In this document: positions 18,894 to 28,548 of the stretch, in pieces
Position numbering within the stretch: the first letter of the stretch is position 1
Layout of the letters: each line of letters begins with the position of its first letter
Assembly (NCBI RefSeq): GCF_032911445.1
Contig: NZ_JAWJEJ010000001.1
Coordinates: 1,550,001 to 1,614,000, forward strand
Source of the DNA: Sphingomonas sp. HF-S4
GTDB lineage: Bacteria > Pseudomonadota > Alphaproteobacteria > Sphingomonadales > Sphingomonadaceae
Reading direction: 5' to 3'
Length of the DNA: 64,000 nt
The notes under the pieces: model-generated
Seen by the model: the letters and a program-made list of their open reading frames with translations, nothing else
What the model was told of the DNA's origin: nothing
Database searches by the model: none
Translations under genes and position numbers: made by a program

Positions 18894-19426
18894 GCCGGCC
18901 GGTCGATCGCATGGACGATCATCGCGCCGAACGGGTCTCCAACCGGATATTCGGGATGATGGAAGTCGAGATCGGCGCGGCGGCGCATGCCCAATCGCTC
19001 CATCAGCCCCCACGACCGCGTGTTGCCGATCACGGTCCAGGCGGCGATCCGGGGCCGCGCCGTATGGGCCCAGCCCCAGGCCAGGCTTGCTTCGGCAGCC
19101 TCGCGTGCGATGCCCTGCCCCCAATGCTTCTCGCCGATCCGCCAGCCGATCTCGAGCTCTTCGGGCACCGGCGTTCCCGGATGCCCGCCGATCCGCAGCC
19201 CACACACACCGGCAAGCTCGCCCGTGGCACGTAGCTCGACGGCCCACATGCAATGGCCGAAGCGTTCCTGCTGCTCCATCTGCTTGTCGAGAATCGCGTC
19301 GTGCTTGGCCTGCGGCACCGGTCCGCCGAAATGCGCCATCATCGCCGGCGTGTTGACCAGCGCGTGGAACCCCGGCTTGTCTGCCTGGCGCCACGGGCGC
19401 AGCAGCAGCCGTTTTGTCTCGATCAC
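18890..19426 (-). CDS. GNAT acetyltransferase (RimJ/RimL type), first of a pair
   Basis: This 178-aa protein reads (V/M)IETKRLLLRPWRQADKP at the start, with ELEIGWRIGEKHWGQGIARE in the acetyl-CoA region and GNTRSWGLMERLGM near the end. These are the same landmarks as in the following gene, so the pair arose by duplication. The start is GTG 19426, which overlaps the hemB stop (GTGA). An open frame continues upstream into hemB but lacks similarity. The substrate is unknown. Confidence 0.86.
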   Translation of the reverse strand: MIETKRLLLRPWRQADKPGFHALVNTPAMMAHFGGPVPQAKHDAILDKQMEQQERFGHCMWAVELRATGELAGVCGLRIGGHPGTPVPEELEIGWRIGEKHWGQGIAREAAEASLAWGWAHTARPRIAAWTVIGNTRSWGLMERLGMRRRADLDFHHPEYPVGDPFGAMIVHAIDRPA

Positions 19427-20409
19427 GCGCCCAGCAGCCGCGCGGCGAGCGGCGCGTGATAGGTCAGCACGCCCGAGCAGCCGGCGCGCTTGAACGCCAT
19501 CAGCGTCTCCATCACCAGCGCCTCGCGGTCGCCTGCGCCGCATGCCGCGGCGGCCTCGATCATCGCATATTCGCCAGATACCTGGTACGCGAAGACAGGT
19601 ACTTCGAACGCGTTCTTCACACGCACTATGATATCGAGATAAGGTAGGCCCGGCTTGACCATCACGCTGTCGGCGCCCTCGGCCACATCGAGCGCGACTT
19701 CGCGCAGCGCTTCCTCGGCATTGGCCGGGTCCATCTGATAGGTCTTCTTGTCGCCCTTGAGCAGCCCGCGCGATCCCACCGCGTCGCGGAACGGCCCATA
19801 GAAGCCGCTGGCGTACTTGGCGGCATAGGCCATGATCTGGACGTTGACGTGCCCGTTGGCCTCGAGCGCCGATCGGATCAGCCCGACCCGCCCATCCATC
19901 ATGTCCGAAGGCGCGACGATGTCCGACCCTGCCTCGGCCTGGACCAGCGCCTGGTCGGTGAGCATCGCCGCGGTCGTGTCGTTGAGGACATAGCCGGCAT
20001 CGTCGACGATCCCGTCATGGCCGTGGCTCGTATAGGGATCGAGCGCGACATCGGTGAGCACCCCCAGATCGGGCACCGCATCCTTGATCGCGCGGATCGC
20101 GCGGCACATCAGATTGTCCGGGTTGAGCGCCTCGCGCCCGTCGTCGCTGCGCAGGCCTGCGGGCGTGTTGGGAAACAGCGCCACGCAGGGGATGCCCAGC
20201 GCAGCCGCCTCCTTGGCGCGCGCCGCCACGCCCGCCACGGACCAGCGCGACACCCCCGGAAGCGACGTGATCGGTTCCTCCGCGTCGCCCTCGGTGACGA
20301 ACAGCGGCCAGATCAGGTCGGCCGGGGTGAGCACGGTCTCGGCATGCATCCGCCGGCTCCACGCGGCGGCACGGGTGCGGCGAAGGCGAAGCGCAGGATA
20401 CTGACTCAT
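19423..20409 (-). CDS. hemB: Delta-aminolevulinic acid dehydratase (porphobilinogen synthase)
   Basis: HemB condenses two 5-aminolevulinate molecules to porphobilinogen in haem and bacteriochlorophyll synthesis. It is 328 aa from ATG 20409 (MSQYPALRLRRTRAAAW). Both active-site lysine regions are present: MAYAAKYASGFYGPFRDA and GADSVMVKPGLPYLD. The metal site reads DVALDPYTSHGHDG, with Ala/Asp/Asp in place of the zinc cysteines, which marks the Mg-dependent type. The stop codon overlaps the start of a GNAT gene. It is divergent from the lipid kinase gene. Confidence 0.97.
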   Translation of the reverse strand: MSQYPALRLRRTRAAAWSRRMHAETVLTPADLIWPLFVTEGDAEEPITSLPGVSRWSVAGVAARAKEAAALGIPCVALFPNTPAGLRSDDGREALNPDNLMCRAIRAIKDAVPDLGVLTDVALDPYTSHGHDGIVDDAGYVLNDTTAAMLTDQALVQAEAGSDIVAPSDMMDGRVGLIRSALEANGHVNVQIMAYAAKYASGFYGPFRDAVGSRGLLKGDKKTYQMDPANAEEALREVALDVAEGADSVMVKPGLPYLDIIVRVKNAFEVPVFAYQVSGEYAMIEAAAACGAGDREALVMETLMAFKRAGCSGVLTYHAPLAARLLGA

Positions 20410-20482
20410 GCCGATCCGTTTGGGGGATCGAGTGACGCCGCGCAAGCGTTACACAGCTGAAACGTCCCGGAGTGCCTCCCGC

Positions 20483-21367
20483 TTGTCCAAGCCCCAAATT
20501 CGCTCCGCCGCGATGATCGTCAACGCCAAGTCCCGGCGCGGCCAGGATCTGTTCGAACAGGCGTGCAGCCTGATGAAGGGCCTCCCCTTCCCGGTCGACG
20601 CGCACGCCGTCGAGGAGCCGGAGCAGCTCGAACCCACTCTGAAGAAGGCACTGGCGGCAAAGCCCGATCTCGTTATCCTCGGCGGCGGCGACGGGACGAT
20701 CAGCGGGCTGGTCGATTTCCTCACCGGCACCGGCGCGGCGCTCGCGGTCCTCCCGCTCGGCACCGCCAACAGCTTCGCGCGCTCGCTCGGCATCCCGCTC
20801 GACATCCCCGGCGCCGTCGAGGTGATCGCCACGGGCGAGTTGCGGCGTATAGATCTCGGCATGATCGACGACGATTATTTCGCCAATTGCGCTGCGATGG
20901 GCATCTCGCCGCAGATCGCCGAGAACGTGCCCTCGGGGCTCAAGCGCTGGTTCGGCCGCGCCGGCTATCTTGCCTGGGCGGCGTACGAATTCTCGCGCTT
21001 CCACCCGTTCACGCTGATCGTGGGCGAAGGCGCCGAGGCCAAGCGGCTGCGCGTCGTCGAGGTCCGCATCGCCAATGGTCGCTTCCACGGCGGCACCGAG
21101 ATAATCGACGAAGCCAGCGTCGACAGTGGCGAGATCGTCGTCCAGGCGGTCCGCGGCCATGCCCGCCGCCGGCTGCTGCGCAACTGGTTCAACAGCGTCC
21201 TGCGCCGCGAGGCGCGGCATGAGGACACGGTGAGCTTCTCGGGCAAGTCACTCCGCATCGCCACCGAACCGCCGCTGCCGGTATCGATCGACGGCGAGGT
21301 TCTGGCGCGCACCCCGGTCACCGCACGGATTGCGGCGGCGGTGATCGACGTCATGGTGCCACGCTAA
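20483..21367 (+). CDS. Diacylglycerol kinase-family lipid kinase
   Basis: The protein has the DAGK catalytic fold: MIVNAKSRRGQDLFE near the N-terminus, VILGGGDGTISGLV (the GGGDGT nucleotide loop) and PLGTANSFARSLGIP (the PxGTxN(D/S)xA motif), then a C-terminal beta domain ending VSIDGEV. It should phosphorylate a lipid such as diacylglycerol, sphingosine or a related molecule. The start is uncertain. TTG 20483 with GGAG upstream is used here (294 aa), ATG 20513 gives 284 aa, and GTG 20432 or ATG 20408 would run into the hemB start. Codon usage becomes clearly coding only from about 20480. Confidence 0.88.
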   Translation: MSKPQIRSAAMIVNAKSRRGQDLFEQACSLMKGLPFPVDAHAVEEPEQLEPTLKKALAAKPDLVILGGGDGTISGLVDFLTGTGAALAVLPLGTANSFARSLGIPLDIPGAVEVIATGELRRIDLGMIDDDYFANCAAMGISPQIAENVPSGLKRWFGRAGYLAWAAYEFSRFHPFTLIVGEGAEAKRLRVVEVRIANGRFHGGTEIIDEASVDSGEIVVQAVRGHARRRLLRNWFNSVLRREARHEDTVSFSGKSLRIATEPPLPVSIDGEVLARTPVTARIAAAVIDVMVPR

Positions 21368-21437
21368 CCGCTATTCTTGCGAGTGCCGGAGCATGCGCAA
21401 CCGGCGCGTACGCCGGGTACGAGGGCCAATCAGAATT

Positions 21438-21517
21438 CCGTGCTCCGGCGAAGGCCAGAGCGCTGGCCTCAAGCGAGACGCGCGCAACCCATTGCTTCGA
21501 CCTTCGCCGGAGCACGG
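21438..21517. repeat. Inverted repeat (19-bp arms) between convergent genes
   Basis: The arms at 21438-21456 and 21499-21517 are inverted copies that differ at one position, reading CCGTGCTCCGGCGAAGG on the left. Inside the left arm end, GGCCAG-AGCG-CTGGCC (21453-21468) forms a second small hairpin. The unit lies between the 3' ends of the lipid kinase gene and valS. It may act as a bidirectional terminator. Repeats with a 'CTCCGGCGAAGGCCGGAG' core are common in sphingomonads. Confidence 0.7.
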
Positions 21518-21555
21518 TTTCCTTCTCAAGTAGTTCCAGCCTTAGTCAGTAACTA

Positions 21556-24246
21556 TCACTCCAGCCGCGTTAGCGCCGCACTCAGCCGCTCGGCCTCGGC
21601 CGCCTTCTCGGCATGGTCCGCCCGCGCTTTCTCCACCGCCTCGGGCTTGGCCCGCTCGACAAAGCTCGGATTGTTCAGCCGGCCCGCAAGCCCGTCGCGC
21701 TCCTTCTCCGCCGCCGCGATTGCCTTGGTGAGGCGCGCGCGCTCCGCTTCGAGATCAACCACCCCGCCGATCGGCACCACGAACGTCGCCTCATCGACGA
21801 CGATTTGCAACGATCCGCCCGCAGGCGCCTCGCCGCCAGCCTGATCGACCCGCGCGAGCCGCGCCAGCGCCGCAAACTGGCGTTCGAGCCGCGCCGCCGT
21901 TTCGCCGGAAGCATCCCGAACATGCAGCGGCAAGCGCGCGCCCGGCGGCACGTTGAGCTCGGTCCGCGCCGCGCGAATCTCGCTCACCAGCCGGATCAGC
22001 CAATCGATTTCCTGTGCAGCCGCCGGATCGAGGGCCCGCGCGTCGGCCATCGGCCAGTGCGCGACGATGATCTCGTGGTCGCGCGTGCCCATCTTCGACC
22101 AGAGCTCTTCGGTGATGAAGGGCATGAACGGGTGGAGCAGGACGAGGATCTGGTCGAGCACCCAGCCCGCCACCGCACGCGTCTCGTCGGCGCCGGCACC
22201 GGTAGCAGGCACACCGCCTTCGCCCTGGATCACCGGCTTGATCAGTTCGAGATACCAGTCGCAGAAGCGGCTCCAGGTGAACTGGTAGATCGTGTTCGCG
22301 GCTTCGTCGAAGCGCAGGTCCGCCAACGCAAGATCGAGCGCCTGCACCGTCGCCACCGTCTCGGCGATGATCCAGCGATTGACCGCCAGCTCGGCCACGG
22401 GCGGCTCGAGCGTGGCGCTCGCGCCGATCCCGTTCGACTGGCAGAAGCGCGCGGCATTCCACAGCTTGGTCGCGAAGTTGCGATAGCCCTCGATCCGGCG
22501 CTCATCCATCTTGATGTCGCGGCCCTGGCTTTCCATCGCCGCCATGAAGAAGCGCAGCGCATCGGCGCCATACTGTTCGATCAACCCGAGCGGATTGACG
22601 ACATTGCCCTTGGACTTGGACATCTTCTGCCCGTCCGCGGCGCGCACCAAACCGTGGAGATACAAGGTCTTGAACGGCACTTCCTTCATGAAGTGCAAGC
22701 CCTGCATCATCATCCGCGCATCCCAGAAAAACAGGATGTCGAAGCCCGAGATCAGCACGTCGTTGGGATAGCGGCCAAGCGCCTTCACGTCGGTGTCGGG
22801 CCAGCCCATCGTCGCGAACGGCCAAAGGGCGGAGGAGAACCAGGTGTCGAGCACGTCGCTGTCCTGGATGAGCGCTACGCCTTCTCCTGCCTGCGCCTGC
22901 GCTTCGGCCTCGCTCTCGGCGACATGGATGTTGCCGTCGTCGGCGAACCACGCCGGAATCCGGTGCCCCCACCAGAGCTGACGGCTCACGCACCACGGCT
23001 GGATGTTCTCCATCCAGTTGAAGTACGTCTTCTCCCAGCTCTTCGGCACGATCCTGGTCGCACCCGAGTGTACCGCCTCGATCGCCGGCTTGGCGAGCGT
23101 CGCCGCATCGACATACCATTGGTCGGTCAGCCAAGGCTCGATCACCACGCCCGAGCGGTCGCCATAGGGCGTCTGGATCGTGCGCGGCTCGGAATCGTGC
23201 GACTCGCCGTCCTTGTCGGTCCAGGGTACGAGGAAGCCCTCGTCCTTGAGCCGCTGCACCACCAGCTTGCGCGCCTCGAACCGGTCGAGTCCGAGCAGTT
23301 CTGCCGGGATCAGCCCGTCCGATGTCTGGGTGATCTGCGCCTTGGCGTCGAGCATGTTGAGCATGTCGCGCGCTTCGATCCCGGCGCGACGGCCGACCTC
23401 GAAGTCGTTGAAGTCATGCCCCGGCGTGATCTTGACTGCGCCCGAACCCAATTCGGGGTCGGCATGGTCGTCGGTGAGGATCGGAATCAGGCGGCCAGTG
23501 ATCGGCAGCCGAACCTTCTTGCCGACCAGCGCCGCATAGCGTTCGTCCGACGCGTTCACCGCCACCGCCATGTCGGCGAGCATCGTCTCGGGCCGCGTCG
23601 TCGCGACCTGGATGAACCCGCTGCCATCCTCGAGCGGATAGCGCAAGTGCCAGAAATTGCCCTTGATCTCGCGCGTCTCGACCTCGAGATCCGAGATCGC
23701 CGTGCCCAGGCCCGGATCCCAGTTCACCAGCCTTTTGTCGCGATAGATCAGCCCCTGCTTGTGGAGCTCGACGAACACTTTCAGGACGGCCTTGGAAAAG
23801 CCCTCGTCCATCGTGAAGCGCTCGTTCGCCCAGTCCATCGAGCAGCCGAGCCGGCGAAGCTGCTGGGTGATCTCCCCGCCGCTCTCTTCCTTCCACTCCC
23901 ACACTTTCGCGACGAATTCCTCGCGGGTGAAGTCGGTACGCTTAGCTCCCGCGGCATTGAGCTGGCGCTCGACCACCATCTGCGTCGCGATACCCGCATG
24001 ATCGGTCCCGACCACCCAGCGCGCGTCCTTGCCCTTCAGCCGGGCATGGCGGACGAGAATATCCTGCAGCGTGTTGTCGAGCGCATGCCCGATATGCAGG
24101 CTGCCGGTGACGTTGGGCGGCGGATTGACCAAAGTCCACGGATCGGCCCCCGGCCGCTCGGGCGCGAACAGGCCCTTGGTCTCCCAATGGCCATACCAGC
24201 GGGATTCGATTTCGGCGGGGTCGAAGGTCTTGGGGAGTTCGGTCAT
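21556..24246 (-). CDS. valS: Valyl-tRNA synthetase
   Basis: This class Ia synthetase charges tRNA-Val and edits Thr. It is 896 aa. The start [20 protein letters not shown] is typical, followed by [21 protein letters not shown] (HIGH motif), the CP1 editing domain, [13 protein letters not shown] (KMSKS motif), the anticodon-binding domain and a C-terminal coiled coil (residues about 830-896). It belongs to a run of same-strand genes (pcm, tolC, popZ, the S9 peptidase, valS). The order tolC-popZ-valS is common in sphingomonads. Confidence 0.97.
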   Translation of the reverse strand: MTELPKTFDPAEIESRWYGHWETKGLFAPERPGADPWTLVNPPPNVTGSLHIGHALDNTLQDILVRHARLKGKDARWVVGTDHAGIATQMVVERQLNAAGAKRTDFTREEFVAKVWEWKEESGGEITQQLRRLGCSMDWANERFTMDEGFSKAVLKVFVELHKQGLIYRDKRLVNWDPGLGTAISDLEVETREIKGNFWHLRYPLEDGSGFIQVATTRPETMLADMAVAVNASDERYAALVGKKVRLPITGRLIPILTDDHADPELGSGAVKITPGHDFNDFEVGRRAGIEARDMLNMLDAKAQITQTSDGLIPAELLGLDRFEARKLVVQRLKDEGFLVPWTDKDGESHDSEPRTIQTPYGDRSGVVIEPWLTDQWYVDAATLAKPAIEAVHSGATRIVPKSWEKTYFNWMENIQPWCVSRQLWWGHRIPAWFADDGNIHVAESEAEAQAQAGEGVALIQDSDVLDTWFSSALWPFATMGWPDTDVKALGRYPNDVLISGFDILFFWDARMMMQGLHFMKEVPFKTLYLHGLVRAADGQKMSKSKGNVVNPLGLIEQYGADALRFFMAAMESQGRDIKMDERRIEGYRNFATKLWNAARFCQSNGIGASATLEPPVAELAVNRWIIAETVATVQALDLALADLRFDEAANTIYQFTWSRFCDWYLELIKPVIQGEGGVPATGAGADETRAVAGWVLDQILVLLHPFMPFITEELWSKMGTRDHEIIVAHWPMADARALDPAAAQEIDWLIRLVSEIRAARTELNVPPGARLPLHVRDASGETAARLERQFAALARLARVDQAGGEAPAGGSLQIVVDEATFVVPIGGVVDLEAERARLTKAIAAAEKERDGLAGRLNNPSFVERAKPEAVEKARADHAEKAAEAERLSAALTRLE

Positions 24247-24293
24247 GATGGAGGGCGCTTAGCGCGCAACCGCCCTCCCCCACAACCCGCCGT

Positions 24294-26378
24294 TCAGTCG
24301 CACACTGGCTTGTCACAGCCCTTCGCAACGAAACCGTCACGCCCGCCGGTATGATTGTTCAGCCACCCCAGCACTTCGCCATACCATTGCATGCTGTTCT
24401 TGGGCTTGAGCACCCAATGGTTCTCGTCAGGGAACACCACCAGCCGCGAGGGGATCTCGCGCCGCTGGAGCGCAGTGAAGCTCGCCAGCCCCTGGGTATA
24501 GGGGATGCGGAAGTCCTTCTCGCCGGTGATCACCAGCATCGGGGTCTTCCACTTGTCGACATGGTGGACCGGGTTCCATTTCTCGAACGCTTGCGGATCT
24601 TCGAAATAGGCTTTCCCGCCATGTTCCCACTCGTCGAACCACAATTCTTCGGTCTCATAGGCCATCGCGCGCGCGTCGAACACGCCGTCATGCTGGACGA
24701 GGCACTTGAACCGGTCGGGCCACTGCCCCGCGATCCAGTTCATCATGTAGCCGCCATAGGAGGCGCCGAGCGCGCAGGCATTGTCGCCGTCGAGATAGGC
24801 GAACTTGTCCGTGGCCGCCTTGAGCCCCTTTTGCAGGTCCTCGAGCGGCCAGCCGCCCCAATTGTTGCGGATCGCGTCGGTGAAGGCTTGGCCATAGCCG
24901 GTCGAGCCGTGGAAATCGACCGAGACCACCGCATAGCCCGCGCCCGCGAATATCGCGGGGTTCCAGCGATACGACCAGCTGTTGTTGCTCGATCCCTGCG
25001 GCCCGCCATGGACCACGAACGCGATCGGCGCCTTCGCGCCCTCGGCGAGCGAGGCCGGGCGCACGGCATAGCCCCAGACCGTATCGTTGTTCGCGCCGGT
25101 GAAGCTGAAGCGCTCGACCTTGGGCAAGTCGATCCCCGCCAGCTTCGCCGCATTGACCGAGGTCAGCCGCTCGACCTTGCTCCCGCCCAGCCGATAGAAA
25201 TCGTCCGGCGCGGTCAGGCTGTTCATCGCGAACACCACGCCGCTCTTGGTCGGCAGCACCGCCGAGACTACGCCCGCCTGGGTCAGCCGCATCACTTTGC
25301 CGCTCTTCGCATCGACTCGGAAGATCGGTTCTTCCTGCGTGTCCTGCGCAGTGACGTAGAGCGACTTGCCGTCAGGTGCCCAGGCGATCGAGGACACCGA
25401 ACGATCCCACGCCTCGGTGAGCGCACGCACCTGCCCACTCGCCAGATCGCGCAGCATCAGCACCTGCCGGTCGGCTTCATAGGTCGCTCGGGCCATTGCG
25501 AAATAGGCCAGCCATTTGCCGTCGGGTGATACGGTCGGGAGGTTGTCCATCCCGTCATTGTCGGCGGTCAGGTTGGTCGGCGGCGCCGAACCGTCGGCGG
25601 GCGTCGCGAAGATATCGAGATTGGTCGAGGTCGCCTCGATCCGACCCGCCTCGCGCAGCGCGAAATAGACCGTCTTGCCGTCGGGGCTCCACGCCAGTTC
25701 CTCGCCGCCGCCGAATGGCTTGGACGGCGTATCTCCGATCAGTTCGCCACCGATCGCCACGCCATTGCCGGTCGCACCCTCGAGACCGAACGGCAACACG
25801 AACAGCTGCGAGCGATCGCCGTTCGCCCACGTGTCCCAATGGCGCACGAACAACTGGTCATAGGTGCGGCCCGACCCCGCATTGGGGTCCTTCTTGACCT
25901 GCGGCAGCTCGAGGCTCGGCGCACCCGGCTTGCGGTCGGCCCAGACAAGGACCTTGTCGCCGGTCGGCGCCACCTTGAACCCGCTGAACCCGCCGGGGAT
26001 CGCGCTCAATTTACGCGCCGTGCCGCCGGTGACCGCGACACTCCACACCGCGTCCTCGCCACCCTTGTCCGACTGGAACCAGACGGTCGCCCCGTCCTTC
26101 GAGAATTGCGGGCTGGTTTCGTTGACCTCGGCCTCGGCGACGAGCTTCTCGGGCGTCGCGCCCTTCTTGCTCAAATCCAGCCGCCACAGGTCATAGCGCC
26201 CGCGATTGGCAGCGAGATCGGTCTCGCGCTGCTGCCAGACGAGCCATTTGCCGTCGGGCGACACCACCGGCGCACCGACGCGCGAGAGGCTCGCGACATC
26301 CTGGATGGTGAGATCGCGCGCCAGGGCCGGCGCGGCAGCGGAAGCGAGCGCGACGCCCGCGAGCAGGAGGTGCTTCAT
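24294..26378 (-). CDS. S9-family prolyl oligopeptidase, secreted
   Basis: This 694-aa serine peptidase is of the acylaminoacyl-peptidase/dipeptidyl-peptidase IV type. The signal peptide MKHLLLAGVALASAAAPALA directs it to the periplasm. Residues about 25-400 form a WD40-like beta-propeller with repeats such as SPDGKWLVWQQ and SPDGKWLAYF. The C-terminal alpha/beta-hydrolase domain has the nucleophile in GASYGGYMMNW, Asp in VITGEKDFRIPY and His in DENHWVLKPKN, a complete catalytic triad. It likely degrades short peptides. It lies between popZ and valS on the same strand. Confidence 0.94.
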   Translation of the reverse strand: MKHLLLAGVALASAAAPALARDLTIQDVASLSRVGAPVVSPDGKWLVWQQRETDLAANRGRYDLWRLDLSKKGATPEKLVAEAEVNETSPQFSKDGATVWFQSDKGGEDAVWSVAVTGGTARKLSAIPGGFSGFKVAPTGDKVLVWADRKPGAPSLELPQVKKDPNAGSGRTYDQLFVRHWDTWANGDRSQLFVLPFGLEGATGNGVAIGGELIGDTPSKPFGGGEELAWSPDGKTVYFALREAGRIEATSTNLDIFATPADGSAPPTNLTADNDGMDNLPTVSPDGKWLAYFAMARATYEADRQVLMLRDLASGQVRALTEAWDRSVSSIAWAPDGKSLYVTAQDTQEEPIFRVDAKSGKVMRLTQAGVVSAVLPTKSGVVFAMNSLTAPDDFYRLGGSKVERLTSVNAAKLAGIDLPKVERFSFTGANNDTVWGYAVRPASLAEGAKAPIAFVVHGGPQGSSNNSWSYRWNPAIFAGAGYAVVSVDFHGSTGYGQAFTDAIRNNWGGWPLEDLQKGLKAATDKFAYLDGDNACALGASYGGYMMNWIAGQWPDRFKCLVQHDGVFDARAMAYETEELWFDEWEHGGKAYFEDPQAFEKWNPVHHVDKWKTPMLVITGEKDFRIPYTQGLASFTALQRREIPSRLVVFPDENHWVLKPKNSMQWYGEVLGWLNNHTGGRDGFVAKGCDKPVCD

Positions 26379-26433
26379 GCCCCGAGATAAGCAGATGGTA
26401 GCGAACGTTACAATCGTCCGCGCGGCACCAATC

Positions 26434-26901
26434 TCAGTTCCGCCCGGTGATCCGGGTGATCTCGCGCGCGACCATCTCTTCGACGATCTTGGGCAAATTG
26501 GCGTCGAGCCAGTCGCGCAGCATCGGCTTGAGCAGTTCGCGGACCAGCCCCTCGAGCGTGTCCGACCCCGCCACCTCGGGCTTTACCACCATCCGCGACA
26601 GCGCCTCGAGCGGCCCGCGGGTCGCCTCGACGGCGCGTTCCGACAGAATCGGCTCGACGCGCTTCTCGGCCACCGGCGCGGCGGCGGCAGGCTCGGGCGC
26701 CGCGACCTGATCGCTCAGCTCGAGAACCTCGTCCTCGTCCTCCGCCTCGACCTGCGGCGCGCGTGCCCCTGCGGTCGTGGCAGTGCCGGCACGGCCGCGG
26801 CGGGTACGCGACGCCGTCGCCGCATCGCCTTCCTCGGCGATGATGCGTTTGATCGAGGAGAGGATCTCCTCCATCGAAGGCTCGCTACTGATATCCCCCA
26901 T
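26434..26901 (-). CDS. popZ: PopZ-like polar organising protein (DUF2497)
   Basis: PopZ forms a polar matrix that anchors chromosome origins and cell-cycle factors in alphaproteobacteria. This 155-aa protein has the expected three parts: an N-terminal helix PSMEEILSSIKRIIAEE, an acidic Pro/Ala-rich spacer (about residues 45-85), and the C-terminal oligomerisation region TLEGLVRELLKPMLRDWLD followed by ANLPKIVEEMVAREI. ATG 26901 has AGGAG about 10 nt upstream; a GTG 9 nt earlier is the alternative. It lies 35 bp downstream of tolC on the same strand. Confidence 0.9.
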   Translation of the reverse strand: MGDISSEPSMEEILSSIKRIIAEEGDAATASRTRRGRAGTATTAGARAPQVEAEDEDEVLELSDQVAAPEPAAAAPVAEKRVEPILSERAVEATRGPLEALSRMVVKPEVAGSDTLEGLVRELLKPMLRDWLDANLPKIVEEMVAREITRITGRN

Positions 26902-26936
26902 CGCCGACACGTCTCCTGCAGGCAGTCATGGTTAAA

Positions 26937-28532
26937 TCAGGGATTTCGGGGCGTGGTGTCAACCGATCGCTGCAACAAAGGATCCGCGGGGGCTGCGGTC
27001 ACCATCGCGCCCTGCGCCGGGGTGCCGGCGGTCGAGGTGCTCGTGCCGACCGGCTTGGGATCGTCGTTCCAGTCGCTCCAGCGGCCGCGGACGCGCTCAT
27101 AATTGGCGGCAGGATCGTAGAGCGGCCCGCCGTCGAGCCCAAGATCCTTGGCCTCGGCGCGCCCCATCGACGCCAGCAGGCTGAACCCCGCGACATAGGC
27201 GTCGCGCTCGGCAGTCACGTAATTGACCTGGCTGTTGAGCAGTTCCTGCTCGGCGTTGAGGATGTCGAGGATCGTGCGCGTGCCGACGCTGTTCTCGGCG
27301 CGGACGCCCTCGAGGCTGAGCTGGTTGGCCTGCACCGCGCTGCGCGACGATTCGATCACGCGCAGCGCACCCTGATAGCTCGCATAGGTCGAGCGCGCCT
27401 GCGCGATCACCCCGCGCTCGGTGAGCGTCACCTGCTCGATCGCCGCGGCCTGGCGCGCCTGCGCCTGGCGGACCTGCGCCGCAGGGCGTCCGCCCTGGAA
27501 CAGCGGCAGCGTCAGCTCGGCGCCGAACGTCGCCGATTCGCCGCTCCCGCTCGCCCCCTGCGCCGCCGCGGCGGCCGGGATCGAGCCGAGATAATTGTAA
27601 TAATTGCCCCCTACGCCAACGCTCAGGGTCGGCAATCGGCTCGCCCGCGCCACGCTGACGTCATAGCGCGTCGCGTCGCGGCCCAGTTGCGCGGCCTCGA
27701 GAAACGGATTGTTGGCAAGCGCAGTCTGCTCGGCAGTCATCACGTCATCAGGCAAATTGGGCAGCGCGGGCGGCGCATCGAGCACCCCCGGCGGTGAGCC
27801 GACGATGCGGATATAGGACTCGCGGCTGCCGATCAGCCGCGCCTCGGCAGTGCGCAATTGCCCCTCGGCCAGCGCCAGCCGCGCCTCGGACTGCGCGACG
27901 TCGGTGCGCGTCAGGTCGCCCACTTCGAAGCGGTCGCGCGTCGCCTGGAGGTTGACGCCCAGCACGCGGACATTCTGCTGGTTGAGCCGAACGATCGCCT
28001 CGTCGCGCAGTACATCGACATAGACCGTCACCGCCTGGGTGAACACGTCCGCTTCGGTGCCGCGGAGGTTGGCCTGCCCCGCCTCGACCCGCGTCTCGGC
28101 CGCGCGCACCGAATTGCGCACCGCGCCGCCGCTGTAGATCGGCTGCGACAGGTTGATGCCCAGCCGCGCCTGGCGCGTCGCCGAGATCAGGTTCGCGTCG
28201 CTGTCGTAAATACTCGTGTTTGCCGAGCCCGTGGCGCTCGCGCCCGGCAGCCCGCGCGAGCGGGCGATCGGAACATTCTCGTCATTGGCGCGCTGATTGG
28301 CACGTTCGCCGGCAAGGTCGGGATTGCTGTTATACGTCTGGACCAGTGCGTCGCGCAGCGTCGTGGTGGGCCGCACGCCCGGCGCCGGCGCGAGCGCGGG
28401 AGTCGCCGTCCGCGGCGCGGTCTGCACCGTCACCGGAGTCGAGGTGCCGGTGCGCGTCGTCGTGGTCTGCGCGGATGCAGGCACGGCGAGCGCCGTCAGG
28501 CTCACGCCCAGGAGCAGGGAGGTCAGTCGCAT
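26937..28532 (-). CDS. tolC: TolC-family outer membrane efflux/secretion channel
   Basis: This 531-aa outer-membrane channel would serve type I secretion or RND efflux. The signal peptide MRLTSLLLGVSLTALAVPASA is followed by a Thr/Pro-rich stretch. The two OEP repeats start LRDALVQTYNSNPDLAGERA and QTALANNPFLEAAQLGRDA; each has the beta-strand landmarks SQPIYSGGAVRNSV and LPLFQGGRPAAQVRQAQA. Long amphipathic helices rich in Ala/Gln/Arg make the periplasmic tunnel. ATG 28532 is used in place of a TTG one codon earlier. It is 16 bp downstream of pcm, in an operon-like arrangement. Confidence 0.93.
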   Translation of the reverse strand: MRLTSLLLGVSLTALAVPASAQTTTTRTGTSTPVTVQTAPRTATPALAPAPGVRPTTTLRDALVQTYNSNPDLAGERANQRANDENVPIARSRGLPGASATGSANTSIYDSDANLISATRQARLGINLSQPIYSGGAVRNSVRAAETRVEAGQANLRGTEADVFTQAVTVYVDVLRDEAIVRLNQQNVRVLGVNLQATRDRFEVGDLTRTDVAQSEARLALAEGQLRTAEARLIGSRESYIRIVGSPPGVLDAPPALPNLPDDVMTAEQTALANNPFLEAAQLGRDATRYDVSVARASRLPTLSVGVGGNYYNYLGSIPAAAAAQGASGSGESATFGAELTLPLFQGGRPAAQVRQAQARQAAAIEQVTLTERGVIAQARSTYASYQGALRVIESSRSAVQANQLSLEGVRAENSVGTRTILDILNAEQELLNSQVNYVTAERDAYVAGFSLLASMGRAEAKDLGLDGGPLYDPAANYERVRGRWSDWNDDPKPVGTSTSTAGTPAQGAMVTAAPADPLLQRSVDTTPRNP

Positions 28533-28548
28533 CAATCTCTTCTTCTGG

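Noticed and set aside
24251..24277. Hairpin GAGGGCG/CGCCCTC between valS and the S9 peptidase gene as a terminator
   Set aside because: No T-run on either strand, a 13-nt loop, and it lies close to the start codon of valS; too weak to annotate.
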